Shown here piece by piece: positions 18,499-26,957 of a stretch of DNA of 64,000 nt (positions are counted from its first letter, which is position 1; each line of letters opens with the position of its first letter). The DNA lies in assembly GCF_000364445.2 (NCBI RefSeq), contig NZ_CP043538.1, positions 338,501 to 402,500 of the forward strand. The letters run 5' to 3'. The translations under genes were made by a program, and so were the position numbers. The stretch comes from Methylobacterium mesophilicum SR1.6/6 (GTDB taxonomy: Bacteria > Pseudomonadota > Alphaproteobacteria > Rhizobiales > Beijerinckiaceae). The notes beneath the pieces are model-generated. The model made no database searches and was not told the origin of the DNA. It saw only the letters and a program-made list of their open reading frames with translations.

Positions 18499-20481
18499 TC
18501 AGGCCGGGCGCGGCCGCGGCGGGGTCGCGTCGGCCTCCGCGGGCGGGGCGGGCAGGGGGCACGCCGCCACGTAGACGAATCCCGCCGCCTCGTAGGCGAG
18601 GCTGGCGGTGTTGCGTCCGGCCAGGCCGCGTTCCAGCAGGCGGGTGCCGAAGCCGCTCCGCGCGGGCGGCGCCACGGGCGGGCCGCCGCGCTCGCGCCAC
18701 GTGATCCGCAGGGTCGGGGCGCCGGCATCGGTCTCCCGCACCCAGGACAGCGCCGCGCGGCCGCCCGGAACCGAGAGGGCGCCGTGCTTGACCGCGTTGG
18801 TGCACAGCTCGTGCAGGATCATCGTCAGCGCCAGCGCCCCCTCGGGCGGCAGCCGCAGGTCGGGGCCCGCCAGGGTGATGCGCGGCGTCGCGTCGTCGGC
18901 GGTCTCGCCCAGGGCGGTCTCGCCCAGGGCGGTCTCGCCCAGGGCGGTCTCACCCAGGGCGGTCTCACCCAGGGCGGTCTCACCCAGGAACGGGCGCAGG
19001 GCCTGATCGGCGATGCCGCGCAGGCCCGCGCTGGTCCAGCTCTCGCGGGTGAGGACGTCGTGGGCGCGCGACAGGGCGAGCAGCCGCGCCTCGAAGGCGT
19101 CCCGCCCGGCCGCGGCGCCGCCGCCGAGGTTCTTCAGGCTCTGCGCGGCCATCGACTGCACGGTGGCGAGGGTGTTCTTCACCCGATGGTTGAGTTCGTC
19201 GATCAGGAGCCGGTGGGCCTGCGCGCGCCGGGCCAGCTCGTCGGCGGCCGCCTCCAGGGCCTCGGCGATCATCGTGCCCTCGCGCACGAGGGAGCGGGGC
19301 AGCACCGGCAGCGGCTGGCCGCGGCCCAGCGCGCCGGCCGCGCCCGCCAGCTCCCGCAGCGGCCGGGCGATCAGGCCGGCGAGCAGCCACGCGAGCAAAG
19401 CCGCCGCGAGCGCCACCGCGCTGCCCGCCACCAGGATGTTTGCGCGCAGCGCCGTCGCCGAGGCCAGGGCCCGGTCGGCCGACTGGCGCACCACCACCTG
19501 CCAGCCGAGGCCGGGATAGTCGCGGTAGCCGGCCGTGCGCGCCTGCGCGCTCAGATAGGCGGCCCCGTCCGGCCAGGGGCCGACCCGGCTGGTGCCCTGC
19601 CGATCGAGGGGACGCCCGCCGGCCGGCACGGCCTGGGGCAGGGGCTGGGTCAAGGACCGGGGCTGGGGCGAAGGCAGGGAATCCCCCTGCAGGCCCGGCG
19701 GCCCCAGGAGGACGGCGCCGTCCCGGGACAGGATCAGGATCTCCGCGCCCTCGCGGTGGCCCCGGAGCGAGCCTTCGAGGGTGCGGGCCATGTCGCGCGC
19801 CCAGGTCCAGTCGAGATGCGCGGCCAGCACGCCGACGAGGCGTCCGTCCGCCGCCCGGACCGGGGCCGCGACGTCGACGAGGCGCAGGGGCTCGCGCGGG
19901 GCCGCCTCGTTCGATCCCGGTCCACGCGGGGTCAGCACCGCCTGCAGGAGCTTGGCCGGATGCACGTCCCCCACGAAGGGCGCCGCGCGGCCCGCGCGGA
20001 AATAGTCCCGGCCGGACACGTCCGCGCCCTCCAGCGCGCCGGTGCTGGTCACCGCGACGCGCCCGTCCGCGTCGATCAGCCCGATGATCGAGTAGGCCGG
20101 GTAGGTCGCCTGCATCCGTTCCATGAGGGCGCGCTTGGCGGCCGTGCCGGCCCCCGGATCGCGCAGGCTGTCCGAGGCGGCGGCGATCTGGATGTCGCGC
20201 CAGCGCTCGAACATGCCGAGGTCGAGGCTCCGCGCCATCTGGCCGGCGATCTCGGCGAGCTGGCCGCCGACCTCCGCCTCGAGGCGGCGCGTCGCCTCGC
20301 GGCTCACCAGGGCGGCGAGCGCCAGGGTGGCCAGGAAGCCGAGGGTGCCGAAACCCAGCGCCAGCACGACGCGCAGCCGCGGCGGCGCCCGGCGGCGCAG
20401 ACCGGCCCGGCGCGCGGGATCGGCCTGCGCGGCCGCCGGGGGCGCCGCAGAAGGAGAGTCGGATCGCGCGATCGCCTGCAT
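18499..20481 (-). CDS. HWE-family sensor histidine kinase with extracytoplasmic sensor domain
   Basis: A 660-residue membrane kinase. TM1 is at about residues 37-60. A large periplasmic Cache-like domain follows (SGRDYFRAGRAAPFVGDVHP, YPGLGWQVVVRQ), then TM2 (ILVAGSAVALAAALLAWLLA), HAMP, and the HWE phosphoacceptor (LLIDELNHRVKNTLATVQSM). The ATPase N box is LHELCTNAVKHGALS. The final G box (GFGTRLLERGL) is short. GGGAGGT precedes the ATG at 20481. Between the phosphoacceptor helices and the ATPase domain sit six GETAL-type pentapeptides from a 15-bp DNA repeat. No response regulator is adjacent; HWE kinases often feed the alphaproteobacterial general stress response, but the signal here is unknown. 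Confidence 0.92.
   Translation of the reverse strand: MQAIARSDSPSAAPPAAAQADPARRAGLRRRAPPRLRVVLALGFGTLGFLATLALAALVSREATRRLEAEVGGQLAEIAGQMARSLDLGMFERWRDIQIAAASDSLRDPGAGTAAKRALMERMQATYPAYSIIGLIDADGRVAVTSTGALEGADVSGRDYFRAGRAAPFVGDVHPAKLLQAVLTPRGPGSNEAAPREPLRLVDVAAPVRAADGRLVGVLAAHLDWTWARDMARTLEGSLRGHREGAEILILSRDGAVLLGPPGLQGDSLPSPQPRSLTQPLPQAVPAGGRPLDRQGTSRVGPWPDGAAYLSAQARTAGYRDYPGLGWQVVVRQSADRALASATALRANILVAGSAVALAAALLAWLLAGLIARPLRELAGAAGALGRGQPLPVLPRSLVREGTMIAEALEAAADELARRAQAHRLLIDELNHRVKNTLATVQSMAAQSLKNLGGGAAAGRDAFEARLLALSRAHDVLTRESWTSAGLRGIADQALRPFLGETALGETALGETALGETALGETALGETADDATPRITLAGPDLRLPPEGALALTMILHELCTNAVKHGALSVPGGRAALSWVRETDAGAPTLRITWRERGGPPVAPPARSGFGTRLLERGLAGRNTASLAYEAAGFVYVAACPLPAPPAEADATPPRPRPA
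18901..18990. repeat. In-frame 15-bp minisatellite, six copies
   Basis: Unit GGTCTCGCCCAGGGC, copies starting at 18901, 18916, 18931, 18946, 18961 and 18976. The first three have CGCCC and the last three CACCC, and the sixth ends AGGAA. It encodes the GETAL repeats of the HWE kinase. Unit length is a multiple of three, so copy changes keep the frame. Confidence 0.95.
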
Positions 20482-20727
20482 CCGACCTCCCGCGGATCCA
20501 GCCTGTGCCAGCCGACGGACTTCGCACCGCCAAGCTCTGCCGGGACACCTTCTGAGCACGCACGGCAGACCTCAGCAAGCCAGTATCGGGCCTCGGCGCC
20601 GCACTATTACTATCGAGAGTTGCAAATATGCACGCGGTCGGCCTCGAATCAGCGCGCCGGAGCCCGTCGCGGCAGAGCTACGATGGTCTCACGTCCCCAT
20701 CGGAGAAGGACCGAACGGCTCCGCAGC

Positions 20728-20932
20728 GCGCCCTCCCCCCCCCCCCCTCTGCGGGGGAGGGTGGCCCCCGAAGGGCGTCGGGAGAGGGGAGCGCGACGGT
20801 GCAGGATTGAACGCTGGCCTTCATGAAACGCGCGCCCCTTCCGGAAGCCGGGTTCCCCCCTTGCGGGACTGCGTCCCGGCCCGACCCCTGCTGACGCAGG
20901 GGCCACCCTCCCCCGCAGAGGGGGGAGGGCGC
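20728..20932. repeat. Long inverted repeat with poly-C tract (family D)
   Basis: Left arm 20728-20768 and right arm 20899-20932 are complementary over 34 bp apart from one run of C. The left arm has 13 C (20735-20747) where the right arm implies 6. The 130-bp loop has no gene. It fills most of the gap between the HWE kinase start and the secreted-protein gene. The CCCTCCCC...GGGGAGGG type also occurs at 47355-47383 and, loosely, in 52151-52385. Confidence 0.75.
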
Positions 20933-21036
20933 GTGCCATGCCTGGACCGCCAGACCTGTCGACCGGACAACGATCCCGATGTGTGAACCCCCAAGCCCGG
21001 CAGGGTACCGGCAGCCTGCACCGGACCCGTCCGGCG

Positions 21037-21369
21037 TCAGAAGCCGGGCCACGCCCCCGGGATCGTGCCGCCGTACCCCCAGCCCGTGAAGGGCGGCGCC
21101 GCGACCCGTTCCCGCGTGGCCGGGGCGAAGACCTGGGCGAGGGGCCCCGGCGCCTGCCAGACCCGCCAGTCCCGCCGCGCCTCCCCGGCCATGCGGGCCA
21201 GGGTCCGGTCCATGTCGGACGCGGCCCGCGGGTGATGCCGTCCGGGATGGGGCCGTGCCTCAACCGAAGAAGCCGCCAGCAGCGCGACCGGAAGGATCAG
21301 GGCCGCGTGGCGAGCGCCTCGGAGCGTTTCTCGGAGGATCCCTCGGATCGGCTTGGGACCGGCGCGCAT
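21037..21369 (-). CDS. Hypothetical secreted protein
   Basis: About 110 residues with a signal peptide (RHAALILPVALLAASSVEA) and a short Arg/Pro/Gly-rich mature part ending FTGWGYGGTIPGAWPGF. No strong ribosome site is seen and the frame extends far upstream of the chosen ATG at 21369. No family is recognised. It is divergent from argE. Confidence 0.5.
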   Translation of the reverse strand: MRAGPKPIRGILRETLRGARHAALILPVALLAASSVEARPHPGRHHPRAASDMDRTLARMAGEARRDWRVWQAPGPLAQVFAPATRERVAAPPFTGWGYGGTIPGAWPGF

Positions 21370-21553
21370 GGTTCGGGCTTGTCGGGAGGGGCCTGCACCG
21401 GCAGCTACGCCGGGACGGGCCCTCCGGTTCCGCAGACCGCCGCGGCGCACCTGCGCGCCTTGGGATTCCCGGACCCCCGGGATCCCCAGACCGCCCAAAA
21501 CCCCGTAGAAGGCCTGACACCCGCACCCGAGACGACGCGAGCGCGAACGGCCC

Positions 21554-22744
21554 ATGCCAGAGTCAGTGCCCGACCGGCCCGCCCCCGCATCCGACCCGGT
21601 GGCGCTCCTGGAGACGCTCATCGCCTTCGACACGGTGAGCGCCCGCTCGAACCTGCCGCTGATCGACTGGGCGGAGGCGTATTGCCGCCGCCACGGCGCC
21701 GCGGTGGAGCGGGTCCCGGACGCGACCGGCCGGAAGGCGGCGCTGCTGGTGAGCGTCGGCCCCTTCGAGACCCGCCCCGGCTACGTGCTCTCCGGCCACA
21801 GCGACGTGGTGCCGGCCGAGGGCCAGCCCTGGACGTCCGACCCGTTCAGCCTGCGGGAGGCGGGCGGCCGGCTCTACGGGCGGGGCACCTCCGACATGAA
21901 GGGGTTCCTGGCGGTCTGCCTCGCGCTCCTGCCCGAGATGGTCGCGGGCGCGCGCGCCACCCCGATCCACATCGCGATCTCGTACGACGAGGAGGTGGGC
22001 TGCCTGGGGGTGCGTCCGCTCATCGCCCGGATGCTGGAGCGCGTCCCGCGCCCGCTGGGCTGCTTCGTGGGCGAGCCCACCGGGATGGAGGTGGTGGTCG
22101 GCCACAAGGGCAAGTCGGCCGCCCGGCTCACCTTCCGGGGCAAGGCCAGCCACTCGGCCCTGGCGCCCCAGGGCGTCAACGCGGTGGAGTACGCCGCCCG
22201 GTTCATCGAGCACGTCCGGCTGTCCGCCGAGGCGCTCGTCCGGGACGGCGCCCGCGACCCGCTCTACGACGTGCCCCACACCACGGGCCTGTCGAGCGTG
22301 GTCCAGGGCGGCACGGCGCTCAACATCGTGCCCGACACCTGCAGCGTCGCGTTCGAGTACCGGGCGATCGGCGCGGACGATGCCGGGGCGCTGGCGGCGG
22401 CGGCGATCGCCTACGCCACCGATACGCTTGCGCCGCTGATGCGGGCGGTCGATCCGGCCTGCGGCGTCGATGTCGAGCCGCTGATCGACTATCCGGGCCT
22501 CGACACCGACCCGGAGGCGCCGATCGTGACCCTGGCCAAGCGGCTCGCCGGCCGGAACGGGCACGCCAAGGTCTCGTACGGCACCGAGGGCGGCCTGTTC
22601 GAGCGGCTCGGCGGCGTCCCCGCCGTGGTGATCGGCCCCGGCTCCATCGCCCGCGCCCACAGGGCCGACGAGTACGTCACCCGGGACGAACTGGAAGCCT
22701 GCGCGGGCTTCGTGCGGCGGCTGATCCGGGACTGCCGGGGCTGA
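21554..22744 (+). CDS. argE: Acetylornithine deacetylase (ArgE-type M20 metallohydrolase)
   Basis: A 396-residue cytoplasmic di-zinc hydrolase that releases acetate from N2-acetylornithine in arginine synthesis. M20 landmarks are visible in order: LSGHSDVVP (first metal His), GRGTSDMKG (bridging Asp), SYDEEVGCLG (catalytic and metal Glu), FVGEPTGMEVVVGHKG, GKASHSALAP in the dimerisation domain, and the C-terminal metal His in IARAHRADEYV. Length fits ArgE. M20 paralogues act on other acylated amino acids, so the substrate is probable but not certain. No other arg genes are adjacent. Confidence 0.88.
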   Translation: MPESVPDRPAPASDPVALLETLIAFDTVSARSNLPLIDWAEAYCRRHGAAVERVPDATGRKAALLVSVGPFETRPGYVLSGHSDVVPAEGQPWTSDPFSLREAGGRLYGRGTSDMKGFLAVCLALLPEMVAGARATPIHIAISYDEEVGCLGVRPLIARMLERVPRPLGCFVGEPTGMEVVVGHKGKSAARLTFRGKASHSALAPQGVNAVEYAARFIEHVRLSAEALVRDGARDPLYDVPHTTGLSSVVQGGTALNIVPDTCSVAFEYRAIGADDAGALAAAAIAYATDTLAPLMRAVDPACGVDVEPLIDYPGLDTDPEAPIVTLAKRLAGRNGHAKVSYGTEGGLFERLGGVPAVVIGPGSIARAHRADEYVTRDELEACAGFVRRLIRDCRG

Positions 22745-22745
22745 G

Positions 22746-22885
22746 AACCCGGATTCGAAAGGTCGGGACCTTTCGCGGGTGCAGGGCGGAGCCCTGCGGC
22801 CGGGCCTTGCCCGGTGTCGCGCGAGGCGCGAGGCCGGGGCTCCGCCCCGGCACCCCGCCAAAGGGTCTCGGCCCTCTGGGAACCC
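22746..22885. repeat. Multi-hairpin cassette (family A), copy 3, inverted
   Basis: The order of hairpins is the reverse of copies 1 and 4: GAAAGGTC/GACCTTTC, CAGGGC/GCCCTG, CCGGGC/GCCCGG, an extra GCGC/GCGC, CCGGGGC/GCCCCGG and AAAGGG/CCCTCT. The linkers GCGGGTG and CACCCCGCC are also inverted. It is 2 bp after argE and may end its transcript. Confidence 0.8.
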
Positions 22886-22958
22886 CATGTCCGCGAGCGG
22901 AAACCCGCCCTAGATGCGGGATGGGCCGTCGGGGCCGGGTCGGAGTCGTCGTTACCGC

Positions 22959-23432
22959 ATGGCCAGCCTCAGCGTCGCGATCGCGTTCGGCGTCCGCCTG
23001 CTCCTGGTGCTGCTGTTCCTGCCGTTCAGCGCGCTGGACAAGATCCTGAACTTCCGGGGCGCGGTCGGGCAGGCGCGGCAGGCCGTGCACGCGACCGCCC
23101 CCGCCACGGCGCTGATCCTGGTCGGGCTCGCCGTCGAGATCGGGATGTCGCTCTGCATCCTGACCGGCACCGCCGACCGGGCCGCCGCCTTCGTGCTGGC
23201 CGGCTATTGCGGCGTGACCGCGCTCCTGTGGAAGCAGTTCTGGGCGCCGGGCGACTTCTGGGCCGGCGGCAAGGGCCGCGAGCTGTTCTGGGACTTCTTG
23301 AAGAACTTCGCGCTGGCGGGGGGCTTCCTGCTCATCACCTTCGGCACCGGCGCCGGGACGGTCCAGGACTTCCTCGCCGACCCGCTCGGCTCGACCAACC
23401 CTTACGCGGCCGTCGACCGGGCCCGGCCGTAG
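22959..23432 (+). CDS. DoxX-family small integral membrane protein
   Basis: About 157 residues from the ATG at 22959, with four hydrophobic segments (VRLLLVLLFLPFSALDKI, ALILVGLAVEIGMSLCIL, AAFVLAGYCGVTALLW, FALAGGFLLITFG). FSALDKILNF matches the start of DoxX-like proteins, and KQFWAPGDFWAGGKGRELFW is a conserved-looking loop. An in-frame ATG 15 codons upstream is possible but has no clear ribosome site. DoxX-like proteins are tied to redox homeostasis in some bacteria; no specific function is claimed. Confidence 0.75.
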   Translation: MASLSVAIAFGVRLLLVLLFLPFSALDKILNFRGAVGQARQAVHATAPATALILVGLAVEIGMSLCILTGTADRAAAFVLAGYCGVTALLWKQFWAPGDFWAGGKGRELFWDFLKNFALAGGFLLITFGTGAGTVQDFLADPLGSTNPYAAVDRARP

Positions 23433-23452
23433 CCGGACCCGGCGGTGGGATC

Positions 23453-24058
23453 TCAGCCCTTCGGCACGGTGGCTGCCATGGAGGGTCGGCGCTCGAACTC
23501 CGCGAACCACGCAGCGAGGGCCGGCCGTCCCTCCCGCCACGCGAGGTCGGGGAAGCGCAGGTCGAGGTAGCCCAGCGCGCAGGCCATCGCGACGGTGCCG
23601 ATGTCGAGGGCCGGCCCGCCGGCCACCAGGGCCTCGAACCGGTCGAGCGCCGACCGGATCTTGCCGACCTGGCCGGCCTCCCAGGCGTCCCAGCGCCGCT
23701 CCTCCGGGCGCAGGACGCGCTCGTAGCGGGTCAGCAGCGCCGCATCGAGCAGGCCGTCGGCCAGCGCCTGCCGGGTCAGCGCGTCCCAGCGGGCGGCCCC
23801 CTCGGGGAACAGGCGCGGACCGGCCGAGAGGCCGTCGAGATACTCGCAGATCACCCGGCTGTCGTAGAGGGCGGTGCCGTCCTCCAGCACCAGCGCGGGG
23901 ATCTTGCCCAGCGGGTTGTGGGCGGCGACCTCCGGGGCGGGCCCGGTCGGGGAGGCCCCGGCCGCGGTCACGGCGATCCGGTCGATCAGCCCGGTCTCGT
24001 GGGCGACGACCAGCACCTTGCGGGCGTAGGGGGAGGCGGGGGAGTAGAGGAGCTTCAT
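23453..24058 (-). CDS. Glutathione S-transferase family protein
   Basis: 201 residues with a thioredoxin-like N-terminal domain (MKLLYSPASPYARKVLVVAHE). Ser10 near SPASPYARK is the likely glutathione-activating residue. NPLGKIPAL has the conserved cis-Pro, and DSRVICEYLD contributes the glutathione contact. A helical C-terminal domain follows, with DIGTVAMACALGYLDLR. It is a cytoplasmic detoxification or dehalogenation-type enzyme with unknown substrate. It is convergent with the DoxX-like gene, 20 bp apart. Confidence 0.9.
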   Translation of the reverse strand: MKLLYSPASPYARKVLVVAHETGLIDRIAVTAAGASPTGPAPEVAAHNPLGKIPALVLEDGTALYDSRVICEYLDGLSAGPRLFPEGAARWDALTRQALADGLLDAALLTRYERVLRPEERRWDAWEAGQVGKIRSALDRFEALVAGGPALDIGTVAMACALGYLDLRFPDLAWREGRPALAAWFAEFERRPSMAATVPKG

Positions 24059-24149
24059 CGGACCGTCCCGGTTGGGCGTAACGCCGTGATCGCGGCGCCG
24101 CGCGACCTTGCACCGATGCCGTGCCGAATCCAGCCCCGCTGCCGGGCGG

Positions 24150-24392
24150 TCAGGCCTTCCGCGCCGTCCCGGACCCGGCATGCACCACCGCCCGGTTCCG
24201 GCGCACCTGACGGGCGCGCTGGCGCCAGGCGAGGAGGGCGGTCGCCGTCCGGTCCAGGAGCAGCATGCACAGGCTGCCGACGATCGCCAGCACGCAGACG
24301 GCCCCGATCAGCACACCCCAGATCCCGGGCGCCGGGATGATCATCAGACACAGCAATCCGAACACCGCCGCGCCGGGTATCCACTTCGCCAT
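24150..24392 (-). CDS. Small hypothetical membrane protein
   Basis: 80 residues with two hydrophobic segments (AVFGLLCLMIIPAPGIWGVL and VCVLAIVGSLCMLLL) and a basic tail (RQRARQVRRNR). An AGGCGG ribosome site precedes the ATG at 24392. No family is recognised. The AT-rich DNA at 24450-24545 upstream probably carries promoters. Confidence 0.55.
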   Translation of the reverse strand: MAKWIPGAAVFGLLCLMIIPAPGIWGVLIGAVCVLAIVGSLCMLLLDRTATALLAWRQRARQVRRNRAVVHAGSGTARKA

Positions 24393-24573
24393 CGCGCCGC
24401 CTGCCCGCTATCGAGGAAGGTGTCTTGTCGGCAGATCCTGCGTGATGAGGCTTAATACAGATTTTGTATACTATCCGTCGCGCCTGAATTCGCGCATTGA
24501 GGCGGGTTTCAGGCTAAATTCTGGTTTATCAATAGTAAAATCCGAGCGGATCGGTCCCGGCGTTCTCGGGCGC

Positions 24574-24951
24574 TCACGCCGTGACCGCACCGACGGGATT
24601 CGCGATGCCGATCGGATACGTTCCGTGGCCGGAGCGCACCTTGCCGTCCTCGAAGATCAGCACCTCGCTGACCCTGACGTCCTTCTGATTCCTGTACTGG
24701 ATGACCAGGGTATCGATCCCGGCGAAGACATGGTCGATCGTGAAGTGCAGGTCCGGGATCACCGACAGGGCTTCCGACCAGTAACGGCGCAGGGCCGGCT
24801 TCCCCCGCACGATGCCGGCGGAGCCAGGCTGCAGCCTCAGGGCGCCCGGTGACGTGAAGACGGCGTCGTCGTGGAAATGCAGGAGCACGCGCTCCACGTC
24901 GTGCGCATTCCAGGCCTCGCACCAATCCTGCGCGAACGCGGTCCAATCCAT
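24574..24951 (-). CDS. SnoaL/NTF2-like protein
   Basis: 125 residues with the cone-shaped NTF2 fold pattern: an N-terminal helix WCEAWNAHDVERVLLHFHDD, VFTSP, GKPALRRYW, DLHFTIDHVF and EVLIFEDGKVRSGHGTYP. GGAGGAT precedes the ATG at 24951. Relatives include SnoaL cyclases and ketosteroid isomerases, but many have no known activity. It is divergent from the glycine riboswitch cluster with about 320 bp between. Confidence 0.85.
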   Translation of the reverse strand: MDWTAFAQDWCEAWNAHDVERVLLHFHDDAVFTSPGALRLQPGSAGIVRGKPALRRYWSEALSVIPDLHFTIDHVFAGIDTLVIQYRNQKDVRVSEVLIFEDGKVRSGHGTYPIGIANPVGAVTA

Positions 24952-25271
24952 CGCGGATCCTCCGGAAACAACGGCGTGACGGGAGCCGGTCGCATCGGCC
25001 CGGATGCTTATCGTGATCGGCGCGCGCGCGGGCAAGACGGGGACGAGGGGGGCGCAGGCCCGCACGTGCCCGCATGGTCCCGCATGGTCCCGCTCCGGGC
25101 CCGCCGGGCCGGGCGGCCTCGGCCGGGTGATGGCGCCGGGAAACGCCGCCCAGGGATTTCGCCGGACCGGTGACAGCGCGCACAGGCTGTCCGCGGAACG
25201 GGCAGGGTGCCGGGAATCCGGGCTTCTCGGCCGCGGCCGAATCGGCGTATCCAGGGGACAGCCCATCGCGA

Positions 25272-25489
25272 CGATGCGGGAGAGACCGGGATCATCCCCA
25301 CCAGAGGGAGGCCCGGCGCCGACGGAGCAACCGCCCCGGAAACTCTCAGGCACCGGAACCGTGTCGTCAGGGCGATCTGGAGAGTGGTGCAGCGGGCGAG
25401 CCCGTGGGCACCCGCCGAAGGGGACGTCCGCGCTTCGCCTCGCCAGGGCCGAGCCGGATCAAGCTCTCAGGCACCGGGACAGATGGGGC
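25272..25489 (+). promoter_or_regulatory. Tandem glycine riboswitch
   Basis: Two glycine aptamers in a row. Aptamer 1 (about 25272-25372) has GGGAGAG, then GCCGACGGAGCAA and ACTCTCAGGCACCGGAAC. Aptamer 2 (about 25376-25489) has GGAGAG, then GCCGAAGGGG and GCTCTCAGGCACCGGGACAG. The GGAGAG/CTCTC pairing and the CAGGCA core are the family hallmarks, and the short linker between aptamers is typical. It ends about 60 bp before the flavoenzyme start. In the known class glycine turns expression on, so the downstream genes are predicted to be glycine-induced. Confidence 0.93.
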
Positions 25490-25551
25490 GCGCAACCGGC
25501 CGACCGCTCGAGGACGGCCTTCCCGCGTCCAGACGTTCCGGAGTCCCACCC

Positions 25552-26814
25552 ATGACCCACATCGCCGTGATCGGCGCCGGCATCACCGGCGTGACGACCG
25601 CCTACGCGCTCGCCCAGCGCGGCTACCGCGTCACCGTCCTCGACCGGCAGCGCTACGCCGCCATGGAGACCTCCTTCGCCAATGGCGGCCAGCTCTCGGC
25701 CTGCAACGCCGAGGTGTGGAACAAGCTCTCCACGGTGATGCAGGGCCTGCGCTGGATGCTGCGCCGCGACGCGCCGCTGCTGATGAATCCCAAGCCCTCC
25801 TGGCACAAGCTGTCCTGGATGGCGGAGTTCGTCCGCGAGATCGTTCACTACCGCGAGAACACCGTGCAGACCGTGCGGCTGGCGCTGAAGGCCCGGGAGG
25901 CCCTGTTCGCCATGGCGGAGGCCGAGGGGATCGACTTCGACCTGAAGTCCCGCGGCATCCTGCACTTCTACCGCGACCGGGCGAGCTTCGAGAAGGCCAC
26001 GGCGGTCAACGCCCTGCTGCGGGAGGGAGGTCTCGAGCGCTATGCCGTGACCCCGGAGGAGATCCGCGCCATCGAGCCGACGCTCGCCGGCACCTATCAC
26101 GGCGGCTACTTCACGCCGTCGGACGCCACCGGCGACATCCACAAATTCACCCGCGGCCTCGCGGCCGCGTGCGCGCGCAAGGGCGTCCGCTTCATCCAGG
26201 ACGCCGACGTCGCGACGATCGCGCCGGAGGAGGGGGACTACGCCGTCAGGTGGCGTGGAGCGGGTCAGCCGGCCGGCGACGCGGAGATCCTGCGGGCCGA
26301 CGCGGTGGTGATCTGCGCGGGCTGCGCCAGCCGGCGCTTCGCCGCCATGTTGGGCGACCGGGTCAACGTCTATCCGGTGAAGGGCTACTCGATCACCGTG
26401 AACCTGCTGACCCCGGAAGCGCAGCGGGCGGCGCCCGAGGTGAGCATCCTCGACGAGGCGGCCAAGATCGTCACCAGCCGCCTCGGCGACGAGCGCCTGC
26501 GTGTCGCCGGCACCGCCGAGTTCAACGGCTTCAACCGCGACATCCGCCACGACCGGATCCAGCCGCTGGTCGACTGGACCCGGGAGCAGTTCCCCCTGGT
26601 CGACACCGACCGGGTGGTCGCCTGGAGCGGCCTGCGCCCGATGCTGCCGAACATGCTGCCCAAGGTTGGCCGTGGCAGCCGGCCTGGCGTCTTCTACAAC
26701 ACCGGTCACGGCCATCTCGGCTGGACCCTCTCGGGCGCCACCGCCGAACTCGTCGCCGGGGCGATCGCCGCCGAGCACGCCCCGGAGTCGACGGTCCTGC
26801 CGCTCGCGGCCTGA
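25552..26814 (+). CDS. FAD-dependent D-amino-acid/glycine dehydrogenase-like (DadA family)
   Basis: A 420-residue DAO-fold flavoenzyme. The FAD dinucleotide motif is at the N terminus (VIGAGITGVTTAYALAQRGY). TSFANGGQLSACNAEVW is characteristic of DadA-type dehydrogenases, and the C-terminal FAD contact is WSGLRPMLPNMLPKVG with YNTGHGHLGWTLS. It would oxidatively deaminate a small amino acid, passing electrons to the membrane. DadA proper prefers D-alanine. Placed right behind a glycine riboswitch and before a glyoxylate-using aldolase, the most consistent reaction is glycine to glyoxylate plus ammonia; that is inference. GGAG lies upstream of the ATG. Confidence 0.88.
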   Translation: MTHIAVIGAGITGVTTAYALAQRGYRVTVLDRQRYAAMETSFANGGQLSACNAEVWNKLSTVMQGLRWMLRRDAPLLMNPKPSWHKLSWMAEFVREIVHYRENTVQTVRLALKAREALFAMAEAEGIDFDLKSRGILHFYRDRASFEKATAVNALLREGGLERYAVTPEEIRAIEPTLAGTYHGGYFTPSDATGDIHKFTRGLAAACARKGVRFIQDADVATIAPEEGDYAVRWRGAGQPAGDAEILRADAVVICAGCASRRFAAMLGDRVNVYPVKGYSITVNLLTPEAQRAAPEVSILDEAAKIVTSRLGDERLRVAGTAEFNGFNRDIRHDRIQPLVDWTREQFPLVDTDRVVAWSGLRPMLPNMLPKVGRGSRPGVFYNTGHGHLGWTLSGATAELVAGAIAAEHAPESTVLPLAA

Positions 26815-26869
26815 GCCTCCCGGGTTTCGAAGGGCGCCGCCCATCTCGACCCGCATCGGCCCGGATTGC

Positions 26870-26905
26870 GGCGCGCCGTCCTCTCCCCGGAAAGGGAGGC
26901 GCGCC
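26870..26905 (+). terminator. Intercistronic hairpin, possible attenuator
   Basis: GGCGCGC (26870) pairs with GCGCGCC (to 26905) and CTCCC pairs with GGGAG inside, around a CGGAAA loop, with a left-side bulge. An AT-rich tail (GATTATTTTGTATTAT) follows. It could partly terminate transcription after the flavoenzyme gene; the AT-rich tail could equally carry a promoter for the next gene. Confidence 0.45.
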
Positions 26906-26957
26906 GACCAAGATTATTTTGTATTATCCTCCCGAGCCGCCCCGGAACCGAGCCGCT

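Noticed and set aside
20728..20932. IS element suggested by long inverted repeats
   Set aside because: The loop is only 130 bp and has no transposase frame, so only a palindromic repeat can be supported.
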